Origin: Candidatus Villigracilis affinis
Lineage (GTDB): Bacteria > Chloroflexota > Anaerolineae > Anaerolineales > Villigracilaceae
DNA length: 64,000 nt
NCBI GenBank assembly: GCA_016718275.1
Contig: JADKEA010000007.1
Span: forward strand, 1-64,000
Direction of reading: 5' to 3'
Every line of letters starts with the position of its first letter. The stretch's first letter is position 1. The translations under genes and the position numbers were made by a program. Below, in pieces: positions 42,857 to 52,411 of the stretch. The notes under the pieces are model-generated. The model was not told the origin of the DNA. It was given only the letters and a program-made list of their open reading frames with translations, and ran no database searches.

Positions 42857-44578
42857 TTACTTCACAACGGGCAATTCAGCAGCAACCCAGCCATTCATGC
42901 CGCCAGCAAGATTGCGAACGTTGGAGTAGCCTGTCATGCGCAGGTACATCATGACCATGGCACCACGATGACCGGACTGGCACAGAACCACAATGGGCGC
43001 GGCCTTGTCTGCGGGAAGTTGGGCAAGGTTGGCAGAGAAATCTACAAACGGGATGAGGAGCGCGCCTTCGATATAACCACCAGCTGTCTCTTCAGCTGTA
43101 CGGACATCCACAAGAATAGGAGCGGGTGTTCCAGTGAGTTCCACATTCAAGTCTGCGGATTTGACTGTGTAATACCCTTCGGGCAGGGTGTTGAGGAAGG
43201 CATTCAGATCACGGAAGAGGATGGGATCCACTTCGGGGGCGGTACCAGCTACCGGCGCGGCAGGAGTCGTTCCAGTTTCCACGGACAGTTCGGCTTTCTT
43301 CCAGCCGCCGAGTCCGCCAGCGAGATTCTTCACGTCGGTATATCCAAGCATTTGCAGGGCGGCCATTACCATTGCGCCGCGATGCCCGGAGCCGCAGTAG
43401 ATAACGATGGGTTGGTCTTTGGCGGGCAGTTTATCGAGGTTGTTGAGTACTTCGCGCACAGGGATGTTGATCGCACCCGCAATGAAACCATCTGTTGTGA
43501 CTTCAGCGGTTTCGCGCACATCCAGAAGGAAGGGCGGGGTTTCTGTGAGGGCGGTGTTCAAGTCTGCGGCTTTGATGGTGGAATAGCCCTCGGGCAGGGA
43601 GGCAATGTATTCAGGCCATTTGGCTGCCCAATCGATCCAACCGGCGACAGGCATCTGGGCGGCTTTCCATGCGTTCAGACCACCTGCAAGGTTGACGACA
43701 TCGGTGTAGCCCATCAGACGCAGTGCCATCATAATCATGGAGCCGCGATGACCGGAGGCACACAGGACAACAATGCGGGCATTTTTGTCAGCGGGGACCT
43801 GGTCCATGCTGGCGAAGAAATCGCTGAATGGCAGGTTGACCGCGCCGTCGATGTAACCATCCTTGTTCCATTCATCTGCAGAACGAACATCGATGATGAC
43901 TGGCGGTGTGCCGGTCAGTTCTTCGGCGAGTTTGTCCGATTTGACCGAGTAGAAATCATCGGGCATGCTGGTGAAGAAGCCGTTCAGCATTTCGAACAGT
44001 GCCTGATCTGCAATGATGGCGGTGCTTATGGCTGCGGGAGCCGCAGGCATGGAGCCGGTAACCACAGGCAGGTTGGCTTTCTTCCATCCGCCGAGGCCGC
44101 CACCCAGATTACGGACGTTGGTGTATCCCAACATCTTCAGGGCTGCCATTAACATTCCACCGCGATGACCGGAACCGCAGTAAATAACGATGGGTTCATC
44201 GAGGCCGGGCAGTTTGTCGAGGTTGTTGAGCACATCACGCACCGGAATATTGACTGCGCCTTCGATGAAGCCGTCCTTTTCAATTTCAGCGGCTTCACGC
44301 ACATCGAGCAGGAAAGGAGCCTTGTCCACCAGTTCTTCATTCAATGCCGCTGGTTTCACGGTGCCGTAGCCTTTGTCGGCGGGCAGGCTGGCGACCAGGT
44401 CGGTGAATAATGCCTGCACATCAAGCGCGGGCTCTTCAGTAACAACCACCGGGGCTTCGGTGACGACTACGGAAACTTCAGTAGCGGCCGGGGGTTCAGT
44501 GGCTGGTGTACCACAGGCGCTTAGGATCATGCTGACGACAATCAACAGTCCGAATAAAAATTGTACTTTCTTGGACAT
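42857..44578 (-). CDS. Lipoprotein with four rhodanese domains
   Basis: A 573-residue exported lipoprotein. The signal peptide ends in lipobox LSAC (Cys22), followed by a Thr/Glu/Val-rich linker. Four rhodanese domains follow, at about 70-180, 200-310, 320-435 and 455-573. Each has FLLDVREAxE-like start, a DEPIVIYC-like strand and an active-site loop: CGSGHRGG, CASGHRGS, CGSGHRGA and CQSGHRGA, so all four catalytic cysteines are kept. Domains 1 and 3 are alike and so are 2 and 4, suggesting a duplicated pair. Rhodaneses carry sulfane sulfur between donors and acceptors. The 13-haem lipoprotein gene lies 21 bases upstream in the same transcript. Confidence 0.9.
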   Translation of the reverse strand: MSKKVQFLFGLLIVVSMILSACGTPATEPPAATEVSVVVTEAPVVVTEEPALDVQALFTDLVASLPADKGYGTVKPAALNEELVDKAPFLLDVREAAEIEKDGFIEGAVNIPVRDVLNNLDKLPGLDEPIVIYCGSGHRGGMLMAALKMLGYTNVRNLGGGLGGWKKANLPVVTGSMPAAPAAISTAIIADQALFEMLNGFFTSMPDDFYSVKSDKLAEELTGTPPVIIDVRSADEWNKDGYIDGAVNLPFSDFFASMDQVPADKNARIVVLCASGHRGSMIMMALRLMGYTDVVNLAGGLNAWKAAQMPVAGWIDWAAKWPEYIASLPEGYSTIKAADLNTALTETPPFLLDVRETAEVTTDGFIAGAINIPVREVLNNLDKLPAKDQPIVIYCGSGHRGAMVMAALQMLGYTDVKNLAGGLGGWKKAELSVETGTTPAAPVAGTAPEVDPILFRDLNAFLNTLPEGYYTVKSADLNVELTGTPAPILVDVRTAEETAGGYIEGALLIPFVDFSANLAQLPADKAAPIVVLCQSGHRGAMVMMYLRMTGYSNVRNLAGGMNGWVAAELPVVK

Positions 44579-44599
44579 TTTCTTTCTCCTTGTTTATGG

Positions 44600-46117
44600 T
44601 TATGGCAATTTATGACATTTTGTGCAGTTTGCATCTGCATAATCAACATGGTCTGCAGGGTTGACTGGCGCATCTTTCACACCTGATTCGTGGCACAACA
44701 GGCATGAGTCGCCAATGTGTTTCTCATGCCCAGCGGGCAACACCGGGGCTGAAAGAATCACATCGATTGAAAGCGGCAAGGCGCTGATAATGACGGAGGC
44801 GTTCGCGGTCAACTCTTCGGGAGTTACTTTTTCTGCGGTGAGGAATATTTCAGGGTTGCTGTGGCAGGCTTCGCATGAAGCGTTCTGCGGCGTGTTACGT
44901 TGGATGTTGTGCGGGGTCGCATACACCCAAGTCGGCAGCGAGTCGAAACTGGGCAGCAGGTTTTCGCCATAGAACTCATAACTTGTTGGCGCAGATGGGA
45001 CATGGCGCACAGGTACGAATTCATAGGGTCTGTCTTCGCTTTGGATGGGATTTCGTCCGATCAGGAATGTGGAGTAGGTGGCCTGTGTTTCGAAGAACGG
45101 TTTGCCGCTCGTTTCGCTGACTGCCACATGACAGCCATCACAGCTTGTGTAGGTCACTGAATGGCAGACCTGACAGGACAGGGTCTCACCATGCTGTTGG
45201 TGCATTTCAACTGCATCACCCGATACAACTTCGGCATGGCAGTCAACGCACTTCGGGTCTTCTGCACCTTCCAAACGGTGATCAGGAGCAGACGAGGCAT
45301 CTGCTGTGCCATGCAAGTCGGTACCTTCATGGCATTTCACGCAATTCATGCGTGCTTCACGGAAGTGGACATCGCCCGGTATGCCTTCGTTCTTTCCGAG
45401 GAATTCATTCCCTACACGGCTGCCGTGACAGGCCGTGCATGAACGGGTCATCGGCGGAGTCTTCTCGAACACATGTCCGGTGAACAATCCGCCGCCCACA
45501 TTCTTTGGCTGGCTTACATGGCACTCACCGCAGGTGGTATGGCAGGTGGCACAATGATTTCCGAACATTTCTTCCAATACAGGATGGTTTTCAGGTATGT
45601 CGCCGCTGCGGGTATTGATCGCGGTCCAATAACCTGCCTGTGTGTTATGTAAACTGTTTGGGTACGAAGCAACCTGATCTTCATGGCACTCGCCGCAAAA
45701 CTCTTCAGGTTGCGCACTTGGGCTGGCGATCAAACCATTGTGAGCGGAATCTTTTTCCGCAGTATTTTCACCCGCATGACATTCAATGCAGGTTAGTTTG
45801 CCGTGGTCAGTTTGCAGGAACGCTTCACCATCCACCAATACTTTTTCCCATGGCTCCAACGGAGCCACATCGCCCCCTCAGCCAACCCCCTTGGATTCTG
45901 ACTCAGCGGCCTCGATGGGCTTCGCCGTATCAATGAGACGTTGCTTGTCCGTGTGGCATGCCAGACATTCTTCAGAAACCGCTTCAGGCGTGGATGTTGG
46001 GGCTGCTACTGTTTCAGTGGGCATTACTGTCGCGGTAGGTGGCTCGACCTTTGCGGTTGAGCACGCCGCAATGAGGAACATGCCTGCTAGTACTAAAAAG
46101 ATGGGTTTTGTTTGCAC
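44600..46117 (-). pseudogene. 13-haem c-type cytochrome lipoprotein with an in-frame stop
   Basis: From 46117 the frame starts with a signal peptide ending in lipobox IAAC and has one haem site, CLACH. A TGA at 45880-45878 interrupts it after residue 79, between GGGGGTTGGC and GGGGGC. The same frame then runs open to 44600 with twelve more CXXCH sites (CIECH, CGECH twice, CATCH, CTACH, CVKCH, CVDCH, CQVCH, CDGCH, CEACH, CLLCH, CTKCH). So 13 haems in about 505 residues. Restart at GTG 45868 would lack the signal. The G runs around the stop suggest paired indels or error. Probably a surface electron carrier. Confidence 0.82.
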
Positions 46118-46249
46118 TTTGCCTCACAAATTGTGTATTTTTTCACAATTATTATCGGGATTGCTAATGCAAACAAGTGATGGATATAACGTCTGCTTAT
46201 TAGACTTGCTTATGATTTATGATAACTTTTGCTGAACATCCCCCTTCGC

Positions 46250-46283
46250 AAAAAATCCACAGCCAGACGACTGTGGATTTTTT
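46250..46283 (-). terminator. Terminator of the diguanylate cyclase gene
   Basis: AAAAAATCCACAG and CTGTGGATTTTTT form a 13-base stem with an eight-base loop, about 50 bases after the stop codon. Confidence 0.8.
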
Positions 46284-46331
46284 AAGTTTTGAATTGCAAG
46301 GTCAGGAAACTTCCAAATGATAAATTGTTTG

Positions 46332-47309
46332 TCACTCGGCCACGGCCCAGCCGTCGCGCCCCTTGCTTTTCGCTGCGTACATGGCATTATCTGCGCGATT
46401 GAGCAGGGAATCCCATGTGTCCACCCCATGCTGCAATTGTGCGACGCCAACGCTGATGGTGACGCCCAAATTCTGATCGCCGTTCACGTTGACGATCATT
46501 TCGCGCATCAGTTTGCACAGGCGCATGGCCTGGTCTGCGGCGGCTTGGGCATCCGAACTTGGCAGGAGGATGAGAAATTCCTCGCCGCCATAGCGCCCGA
46601 CAACATCGGGATGACGGACATGGTCCTGCAATCGAAGCGCGATCTTTTTCAAAACTTCATCCCCCACCTGATGACCGTAGGTATCGTTGATGGTCTTGAA
46701 ATGATCCACGTCAACGATGGAGATCGAGAGCATGCTGTTGTATCTTTCAGCCCGCATCACCTCATCTTGTAGTTCCTTGATAATCATGCGGCGGTTGAGC
46801 AGAAAGGTCAGGGCATCGATTTGCGTGACTTCCAGCGCCTGGGCCATATAGCCTTCCATCTCGATTTGCTTGTTGCGGGCGATTTTCTTTGTAACTTCGC
46901 TCTCGATCTGGAATAATTTCACTTGTTTGTTCAGCCGTTCGAGCACCTCTTGCAGCGCCGAATCCAGATGGATCTCTTCAGCGATAAAGGTCACACGACC
47001 ATCCTCCATCGGCAGGAGCAGGCAGTCGCATTGAATGACAAACTCGTCTGTGCCCATTGGAATGGGAATCTTGATGATCCAGTGTTCCTTTGTTTTTGAA
47101 TGGAGCTTGGATGCGATCTGTTCCCCATCGTCTGGGGAAAAGAAATCCCCCAGCTTGTTCGCTGCGGGAAAAAATTTTTTATACGATTCGAAGGCGCGAT
47201 TCCATGAGACCAAAGTGCCATCGCTTTCAACAAGCGCGATCATGGCATGGAGATTCTCCAGGATACTTTCTGCATCTTTTGAAGATATTAATTCCGCCAG
47301 TTGTTTCAT
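46332..47309 (-). CDS. PAS-GGDEF diguanylate cyclase
   Basis: A 325-residue soluble protein. Residues 15-130 look like a PAS sensor domain (ALVESDGTLVSWNRAFESYKKFFP, then VTFIAEEIHLDS). A short coiled coil leads into a GGDEF domain at about 165-320: DALTFLLNRRMIIKEL, DVDHFKTINDTYGHQVGDEVL, the inhibitory RxxD as RHPD, and GRYGGEEFLILLP. With GGEEF and all metal ligands, it should make cyclic di-GMP. It has no membrane part. The chromosomal counterpart of the GGDEF cassettes at 3637 and 14905, though not close to either. Confidence 0.92.
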   Translation of the reverse strand: MKQLAELISSKDAESILENLHAMIALVESDGTLVSWNRAFESYKKFFPAANKLGDFFSPDDGEQIASKLHSKTKEHWIIKIPIPMGTDEFVIQCDCLLLPMEDGRVTFIAEEIHLDSALQEVLERLNKQVKLFQIESEVTKKIARNKQIEMEGYMAQALEVTQIDALTFLLNRRMIIKELQDEVMRAERYNSMLSISIVDVDHFKTINDTYGHQVGDEVLKKIALRLQDHVRHPDVVGRYGGEEFLILLPSSDAQAAADQAMRLCKLMREMIVNVNGDQNLGVTISVGVAQLQHGVDTWDSLLNRADNAMYAAKSKGRDGWAVAE

Positions 47310-47376
47310 GATTTCAATTTTAGCCCATTCAATAAGCGTTAATGCCCCACCTTACAAAATTAGCGGTACTGCGAAT

Positions 47377-49152
47377 TTACCGCGGACCTTTTCTCCCAAA
47401 CTGTTTTTCCAGCGTGTCCACCGACAAATGGATCATCGTCGGCCTGCCATGCGGACAGGTGCGCGGAGAAGTGCAGGCTTCGAGGTCGTTCAACAAAGCG
47501 CGCTGTTCCTCGATTGTAAGCGTCTGCCCGCCTTTGACTGCCAGCCGTTTGCAGACTCGCGCCGCAAGTTTCGCTTCCACTTCGGCTTGCAGCGGAGTTT
47601 CATCTTCTTCAAAATCTTCCACCAATGCCCGCAGCGCAGATGATGGATCACCACCTGCGAATAAGGCAGGCATGGCGCGGACTTGAAACGTGTTTGTGCC
47701 GAATTCTTCCACTTCAAAACCGAAATGATTCAAAAACGGCAGTTGTGTCATTAATGCCTTCGATGATTGCGGAGGTAATGTCACCACCTCGGGCGTAAGC
47801 AATGCCTGCGAAGGGATGCTCTTCTTATCGTGCTGTGCCATCAACTTCTCGAACAATACCCGCTCATGCGCCGCATGTTGATCGATCAAATACAATCCGT
47901 CTGGGCCTTCAGCGACAATGTAGGTGGAGCCGATCTGACCAATAAGGCGGAGCAAGGGGACAGTGTTGAAGGTTGCAGGTTGAACGTTTGAAGGTTGCAG
48001 GTTGGTAGGTTGGGTACTAGGCGAAGACTCGCTCTCAACTTGTAACGTGGAACCTGTAACCTGTAACTCATCATCATGCCCAATCGACCAATCGATCCCA
48101 ATCTCTCTCGGCTCAGATGGAGTTGTCCGCGTGCCCCACATTTGCGGTGAGACCGATGCCACAGGCGTATAAGCCAGTAATGCCTTGCGCGCTGAACGTT
48201 GAATGAAACTAAAAACCTTATCCTGACTTCGAAAGCGCACTTCTGCTTTTGTCGGGTGGACGTTCACATCCACATCTTCGGGATCAATTTCCAAAAACAA
48301 AGTTGTGAGCGGGTAACGTCCCACCATCAACAGGGTGTGATAGGCCTGTAATAATGCCGTGGTCAATGAATAATCCTGTACCCAGCGGCCATTGACGAAG
48401 AATGTTATTTCTTTTCGATTTGATCGTGTGAGCGAAGTGGGGCTGATGAACCCCGTCAAAGACAATCCTTCTTCCATCGCCATCACTTCGAGCATTTGCT
48501 TGGCAACATCCACACCATATAACGCGGCGAGAATGGATCGTCGATCTCCATCGCCCGCTGTTTGCAAAGTGACTTGCTTTCCGTCGGTCACTTTGAAGCG
48601 TACGTTTGGGTACGCCAGCGCATAACGTGTGACCAATGCATCAATCGCGCGGCGTTCGGTCACATCAGTTTTCAAAAATTTCAAACGCGCGGGCACGTTG
48701 TAAAAAAGATTTTCCACGCGCAGAGTTGTGCCAACTGGCGCGCCGACTTTTTCAACCTTGCCCGCAATGCCGCCGTCCACTTTTAAGCGCGCACCTTCTG
48801 TGGCAGCAGCAACCCGCGAAGTGATCGTCATGTGCGAAACCGATCCAATCGAAGCCAGGGCTTCGCCTCGGAAACCCAATGTCTGGATGTGGAACAAGTC
48901 TTCGGACTGAACCAGCTTCGAGGTCGCATGACGCGCAGCGGCCAATTCCAATTCGTTTGCGGGAATCCCATATCCGTCGTCTGCAATTTCAACCAGAGTC
49001 CGCCCTGCATCCTCGATTGAAATGGAAATATTTTTCGCGCCCGCATCCAGCGCGTTTTCGGTTAGTTCCTTCACAACAGAAGCGGGGCGTTCAACCACTT
49101 CACCTGCGGCAATTTGCGAAGCAACCTCAGAAGATAAAAGACGAATAGGCAT
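47377..49152 (-). CDS. mutL: DNA mismatch repair protein MutL
   Basis: A 591-residue protein that couples mismatch recognition by MutS to strand removal. The N-terminal GHKL ATPase (1-330) has IAAGEVVERPASVVKELTENALDAG, DDGYGI and TLGFRGEAL. A linker (about 375-400) contains low-complexity PTNLQPSNVQPATF from a repeated DNA motif. The C-terminal part has DQHAAHERVLFEKLM, the endonuclease metal-site motif, and CPHGRPTMIHL, so this MutL should nick DNA itself, as in organisms without MutH. No mutS lies in the window. Confidence 0.95.
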   Translation of the reverse strand: MPIRLLSSEVASQIAAGEVVERPASVVKELTENALDAGAKNISISIEDAGRTLVEIADDGYGIPANELELAAARHATSKLVQSEDLFHIQTLGFRGEALASIGSVSHMTITSRVAAATEGARLKVDGGIAGKVEKVGAPVGTTLRVENLFYNVPARLKFLKTDVTERRAIDALVTRYALAYPNVRFKVTDGKQVTLQTAGDGDRRSILAALYGVDVAKQMLEVMAMEEGLSLTGFISPTSLTRSNRKEITFFVNGRWVQDYSLTTALLQAYHTLLMVGRYPLTTLFLEIDPEDVDVNVHPTKAEVRFRSQDKVFSFIQRSARKALLAYTPVASVSPQMWGTRTTPSEPREIGIDWSIGHDDELQVTGSTLQVESESSPSTQPTNLQPSNVQPATFNTVPLLRLIGQIGSTYIVAEGPDGLYLIDQHAAHERVLFEKLMAQHDKKSIPSQALLTPEVVTLPPQSSKALMTQLPFLNHFGFEVEEFGTNTFQVRAMPALFAGGDPSSALRALVEDFEEDETPLQAEVEAKLAARVCKRLAVKGGQTLTIEEQRALLNDLEACTSPRTCPHGRPTMIHLSVDTLEKQFGRKGPR

Positions 49153-49175
49153 GAGCCGATTATACCCGCTTGCAA

Positions 49176-49206
49176 TTTACACAAATTGGAGGCGGTATTA
49201 TATAAT
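49176..49206 (+). promoter_or_regulatory. Promoter with -10 six bases before the start codon
   Basis: TTTACA (49176-49181) and TATAAT (49201-49206) with a 19-base spacer. The next ATG is at 49213, so the mRNA would be nearly leaderless. Confidence 0.6.
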
Positions 49207-49212
49207 CTCTCA

Positions 49213-49848
49213 ATGCGATTCACCACTATTTTCTTCGATCTCGATGACACCCTCTATCCGCCGACCACAAATTTGTGGCTTGCCATCAAACAGCGCATGA
49301 ACGAATTTATGCGCGAGCGCATGAATATTCCAGTAGATGAAATTCCCGCGTTGCGCGAAAAATATTATCTACAATACGGCACCACCTTGAAAGGCCTGGA
49401 AAAACATCACAACATCAATGTGGAAGATTTTCTGGCTTATGTGCATGACCTGCCCCTCGGCAATTACCTCACCCCAAACCCGACCCAACGCGAGGTCATC
49501 GCTTCACTCCCAACCCGCAACCTGATCTTTACAAACGCAGACATTCCCCACGCTGAAAGAGTCCTCGCCGCGCTCAACCTGCGCGACCTGTTCTCCAACA
49601 TCGTGGATGTGACCACGGTTGCGCCATACTGCAAACCCATGCCCGAGTCATTCGATATCGCTATGAAAGTTGCTGGCGAAACCGATCCTTCGCGCTGTGT
49701 AATGATCGATGACCTGCGCCGCACCACCCGCGCTGCCCGTGAAGCAGGCATGTTCAGCATTTTGTGTGACAACTCCTGGAGTATGGAAGACGCCGACGCG
49801 CACTTCACCGATTGGAATGAACTTGTGGAAATTTTGGAGGCACGCTAA
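49213..49848 (+). CDS. HAD-family pyrimidine 5'-nucleotidase-like phosphatase
   Basis: A 211-residue haloacid dehalogenase-type phosphatase, starting at ATG 49213. HAD motif I is FFDLDDTLYPPTTNLW (residues 7-22), with the nucleophile DLD. Motif II is LIFTNADIPH, motif III is the lysine in YCKPMPESF, and motif IV is VMIDDLRRTTRAAREAG. The D-D-T-L-Y-P start with a small alpha-helical cap is typical of SDT1/YjjG-like nucleotidases that remove phosphate from UMP or CMP. The next gene overlaps its stop by one base. Confidence 0.88.
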   Translation: MRFTTIFFDLDDTLYPPTTNLWLAIKQRMNEFMRERMNIPVDEIPALREKYYLQYGTTLKGLEKHHNINVEDFLAYVHDLPLGNYLTPNPTQREVIASLPTRNLIFTNADIPHAERVLAALNLRDLFSNIVDVTTVAPYCKPMPESFDIAMKVAGETDPSRCVMIDDLRRTTRAAREAGMFSILCDNSWSMEDADAHFTDWNELVEILEAR

Positions 49849-50093
49849 TGGAATCAAGCAAAGCCAGTGTTGCGGCGATCATTTTTGTTGTGATCATCGT
49901 CGGTGTGAATTTTTTTATGTACGGAATTGTGCGCGGCTTGATGCGATCGAGCCAGAAGAGCAATATGTTCGAAACTCTCAGCAAGTCGTTGAATCCAGCC
50001 GCTCAGAAAAAGGATGACGAGATTAAAGAACTGCGCCAAAGGGTGGAAGAATTGGAAAAGGGAAAAAAGGACAACGAGAACCCTTCGCCTTGA
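49848..50093 (+). CDS. Small membrane protein with coiled-coil tail
   Basis: An 81-residue protein starting at ATG 49848, which shares one base with the preceding stop (TAATG). One membrane helix (AAIIFVVIIVGVNFFMYGIV, residues 9-28) is followed by a charged tail that forms a coiled coil (KDDEIKELRQRVEELEKGKK). The family is unknown. A terminator follows, so it ends a two-gene operon with the phosphatase. Confidence 0.7.
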   Translation: MESSKASVAAIIFVVIIVGVNFFMYGIVRGLMRSSQKSNMFETLSKSLNPAAQKKDDEIKELRQRVEELEKGKKDNENPSP

Positions 50094-50117
50094 GAAAAAT
50101 GAAGTGTTGCTGTTTCT

Positions 50118-50156
50118 GAAAACCTCACACGCAGGTACAAGGTTTTCGGCTTTTTC
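50118..50156 (+). terminator. Terminator of the HAD operon
   Basis: GAAAACCT and AGGTTTTC pair around a 14-base loop, followed by GGCTTTTTCTC. Confidence 0.7.
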
Positions 50157-50292
50157 TCTTCGCATCTGCATGTCTTTGGGGGCATAAGTTGACCTTTCAA
50201 GTGCTTTCTTACACAAATCGTACAAAGAATTCAGCAAACTTTAATCCTCGAATGTTATCTTTTATCGAAGTTAAGCCAAATTGGAGGCTATT

Positions 50293-51618
50293 GTGAATAA
50301 CACTTTAAAGTATATTTTTGCCGCATTGGTCGTGATCGTGCTTGTGTTAGGTTCGTTTGCGGGCGGATTCGTAACCGGGCAATTCGTTCCAGTGGCTGGC
50401 ATTCCCGGTATTCCTGGTTTTGAGCAGCCAGTTATCTCTGCTGAACCGACCATATCTCCCGAGCAGCAGGCGGCAATTGCGGCAGACACCCAAGCCCTTT
50501 TTGCTCCCTTCTGGGAAGCTTGGACGATCATCCACGAGAATTATGTAAACCAGCCCGTGGACGATATGGCCTTGATGCGCGGCGCCATCAACGGAATGAT
50601 GCAGGCGCTTGGCGACAAACATTCCACCTACATGGACCCGACCACTTACGAACAGGCCAATTCAAGCCTTGAAGGTGAATATGAAGGCATCGGCGCGTAT
50701 GTGGATGTCACCACCACATACTTGACCATTACCAGTCCCATGCCTGGCTCTCCTGCTGAACGCGCAGGTCTTCAGCCCGGAGATCAAGTGGTTGCGATCA
50801 ATGGTGAGGATATGACAGGCACGATTGCGGAAGTGGCGCGCAGTAAGATCATTGGTCCCGCAGGCACAACCGTCCATCTGACAGTATTTCGCGAAGGCGA
50901 GGCCGCCCTGCTTGAATTCGATGTGGTGCGTGAGAAGATCACCATCAAATCTGCCTCAGGCAAAATGCTCGAGAACGACATTGCTTATGTTCAGATAACC
51001 ACTTTCGGAGCGAAGACTACAGCTGAGTTACTTGAAACCCTTACGGATCTGATGGCGCAAAACCCCAAGGGCATTATCCTTGACCTGCGTAACAACGGTG
51101 GCGGATACTTGCAAACTTCCGTCGAGGTCATTTCCCAGTTTGCGGGGGAGGGTGTGGCGCTTTACGAACAATATGGCAATGGCGAACGCAGGACCTATGA
51201 TGTGCTTCCCGGCGGCCTTGCCACCGACACGAACATCCCGATGGTTGTGTTAATCAACGAAGGTTCTGCATCCGCTTCTGAAATTGTGGCAGGCGCTTTG
51301 CAGGATTACGGCCGCGCCACACTTGTGGGTGTGGTTTCCTATGGAAAAGGTTCGGTACAAAACTGGATCCCGCTCAGCGGCGACAACGGCGCTGTGCGCA
51401 TAACCATAGCAAAGTGGTTGACGCCAAACGAACACACCATCCATGAAATCGGCCTGACCCCTGACGTGTTTGTCGAAATGACCGAGGAAGATTACAAGGC
51501 CAAGCTCGACCCCCAACTCGATGCGGCCATCGAAACCTTGCTCGCGATGATCAGCGGAAACCCGATCCCCACTTCCATGCCGACCGCTGTGCCAAGCGCA
51601 GTCCCGACGCAACCATAA
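50293..51618 (+). CDS. S41-family C-terminal processing protease with PDZ domain
   Basis: About 441 residues. GTG 50293 is the start, since GGAGG lies seven bases ahead; the TTG at 50281 overlaps that site. A membrane anchor (LKYIFAALVVIVLVLGSFAGGF) leads to an external region. A PDZ domain (SPMPGSPAERAGLQPGDQVVAINGEDM) sits at about 140-165. The protease part has LRNNGGGYLQTS, the catalytic Ser in NEGSASASEIVAGALQD and the Lys in VSYGKGSVQ, giving a Ser-Lys dyad. It ends with a Pro/Thr/Ser-rich tail. CtpA-type proteases trim exported or membrane proteins. Confidence 0.92.
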   Translation: MNNTLKYIFAALVVIVLVLGSFAGGFVTGQFVPVAGIPGIPGFEQPVISAEPTISPEQQAAIAADTQALFAPFWEAWTIIHENYVNQPVDDMALMRGAINGMMQALGDKHSTYMDPTTYEQANSSLEGEYEGIGAYVDVTTTYLTITSPMPGSPAERAGLQPGDQVVAINGEDMTGTIAEVARSKIIGPAGTTVHLTVFREGEAALLEFDVVREKITIKSASGKMLENDIAYVQITTFGAKTTAELLETLTDLMAQNPKGIILDLRNNGGGYLQTSVEVISQFAGEGVALYEQYGNGERRTYDVLPGGLATDTNIPMVVLINEGSASASEIVAGALQDYGRATLVGVVSYGKGSVQNWIPLSGDNGAVRITIAKWLTPNEHTIHEIGLTPDVFVEMTEEDYKAKLDPQLDAAIETLLAMISGNPIPTSMPTAVPSAVPTQP

Positions 51619-51655
51619 CTCAGCACTTGCGTAATTACAGCAGGAGAATAAACAA

Positions 51656-52351
51656 ATGTTTTACTTCAGTCCAACTTACCTAATATACATGATCCCGGCG
51701 TTCATCCTTATGGCGCTGACTTCCTGGTATGTCAAATCAGCCTATAGAAAATGGGGCCGTGTGGCTGTCAGCAGCAGGCTTACCGGCGCGCAAGCCGCAC
51801 AGAGATTGATGTCCACGGGCAATTTGTATGGCTTGCAAATTCAAGGCGTGGCGGGCGAACTCACCGATCATTACGACCCGCGCAACAAAACCCTGTACCT
51901 TTCGCAGGGTGTCGGCAACGGAAATTCAGTTGCGTCGGTTGCCATCGCCGCACATGAGCTTGGCCATGCCATGCAGGATGCCGAGGAATATTTCCCGCTT
52001 CGCTTCCGCTCGGCGCTGGTCCCGATCGTCAACATTGGTTCCAACCTTGGCTGGTTCCTGATCATGATCGGCCTGTTCCTAAACTTTACCCAACTGGCCT
52101 GGCTGGGCGTGATCGTATTTGCGGGCGGCGCAGTTTTTGCATTGGCCACCCTGCCCGTGGAATTTGACGCCTCTGCCCGGGCGAAGCAACTGCTTGCCCA
52201 AACCGGTATCATCCAAACCGAAGAAGAGAAGCGCGGAGTCAACGCTGTATTGAATGCCGCCGCGCTGACCTATGTCGCCGGTCTCATCACCGCCATCCTG
52301 CAATTGCTTTACTATGTTTCCCTCGTCGGCGGTGGCAGACGCCGAAGCTGA
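51656..52351 (+). CDS. Membrane zinc metallopeptidase, YugP type
   Basis: A 231-residue membrane protein. A first helix (YLIYMIPAFILMALTSWYV) is followed by the protease region, with HYDPRNKTLYLS and then VAIAAHELGHAMQDAEEY, whose HELGH is the zinc site and the later Glu a likely ligand. Three more helices follow; VEFDASARAKQLLAQTG contains the conserved E-x-D-A-S-x-R-A motif of the YugP/peptidase M-like family. ATG 51656 has AGGAGAATAAACA. It lies 37 bases behind the S41 protease, so the two may act on similar membrane substrates. Confidence 0.88.
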   Translation: MFYFSPTYLIYMIPAFILMALTSWYVKSAYRKWGRVAVSSRLTGAQAAQRLMSTGNLYGLQIQGVAGELTDHYDPRNKTLYLSQGVGNGNSVASVAIAAHELGHAMQDAEEYFPLRFRSALVPIVNIGSNLGWFLIMIGLFLNFTQLAWLGVIVFAGGAVFALATLPVEFDASARAKQLLAQTGIIQTEEEKRGVNAVLNAAALTYVAGLITAILQLLYYVSLVGGGRRRS

Positions 52352-52368
52352 TCGATCTTTGTAAAATG

Positions 52369-52411
52369 AAAACGAACCCACCCGAAGTTTCTTCACGGGT
52401 GGGTTCGTTTT
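52369..52411. terminator. Terminator behind the protease pair
   Basis: AAAACGAACCCACCCG and CGGGTGGGTTCGTTTT form a 16-base stem with an 11-base loop; T-rich on both sides. Confidence 0.85.

Noticed and set aside
42818..44152. Long + strand frame (444 codons) opposite the rhodanese gene
   Set aside because: It lies wholly antisense to a clear four-domain gene with lipobox; the frame results from codon bias.
45878..45880. TGA read as selenocysteine in the 13-haem protein
   Set aside because: No redox motif surrounds it and G-rich runs on both sides make indel or error more likely; no SECIS-like hairpin noticed.
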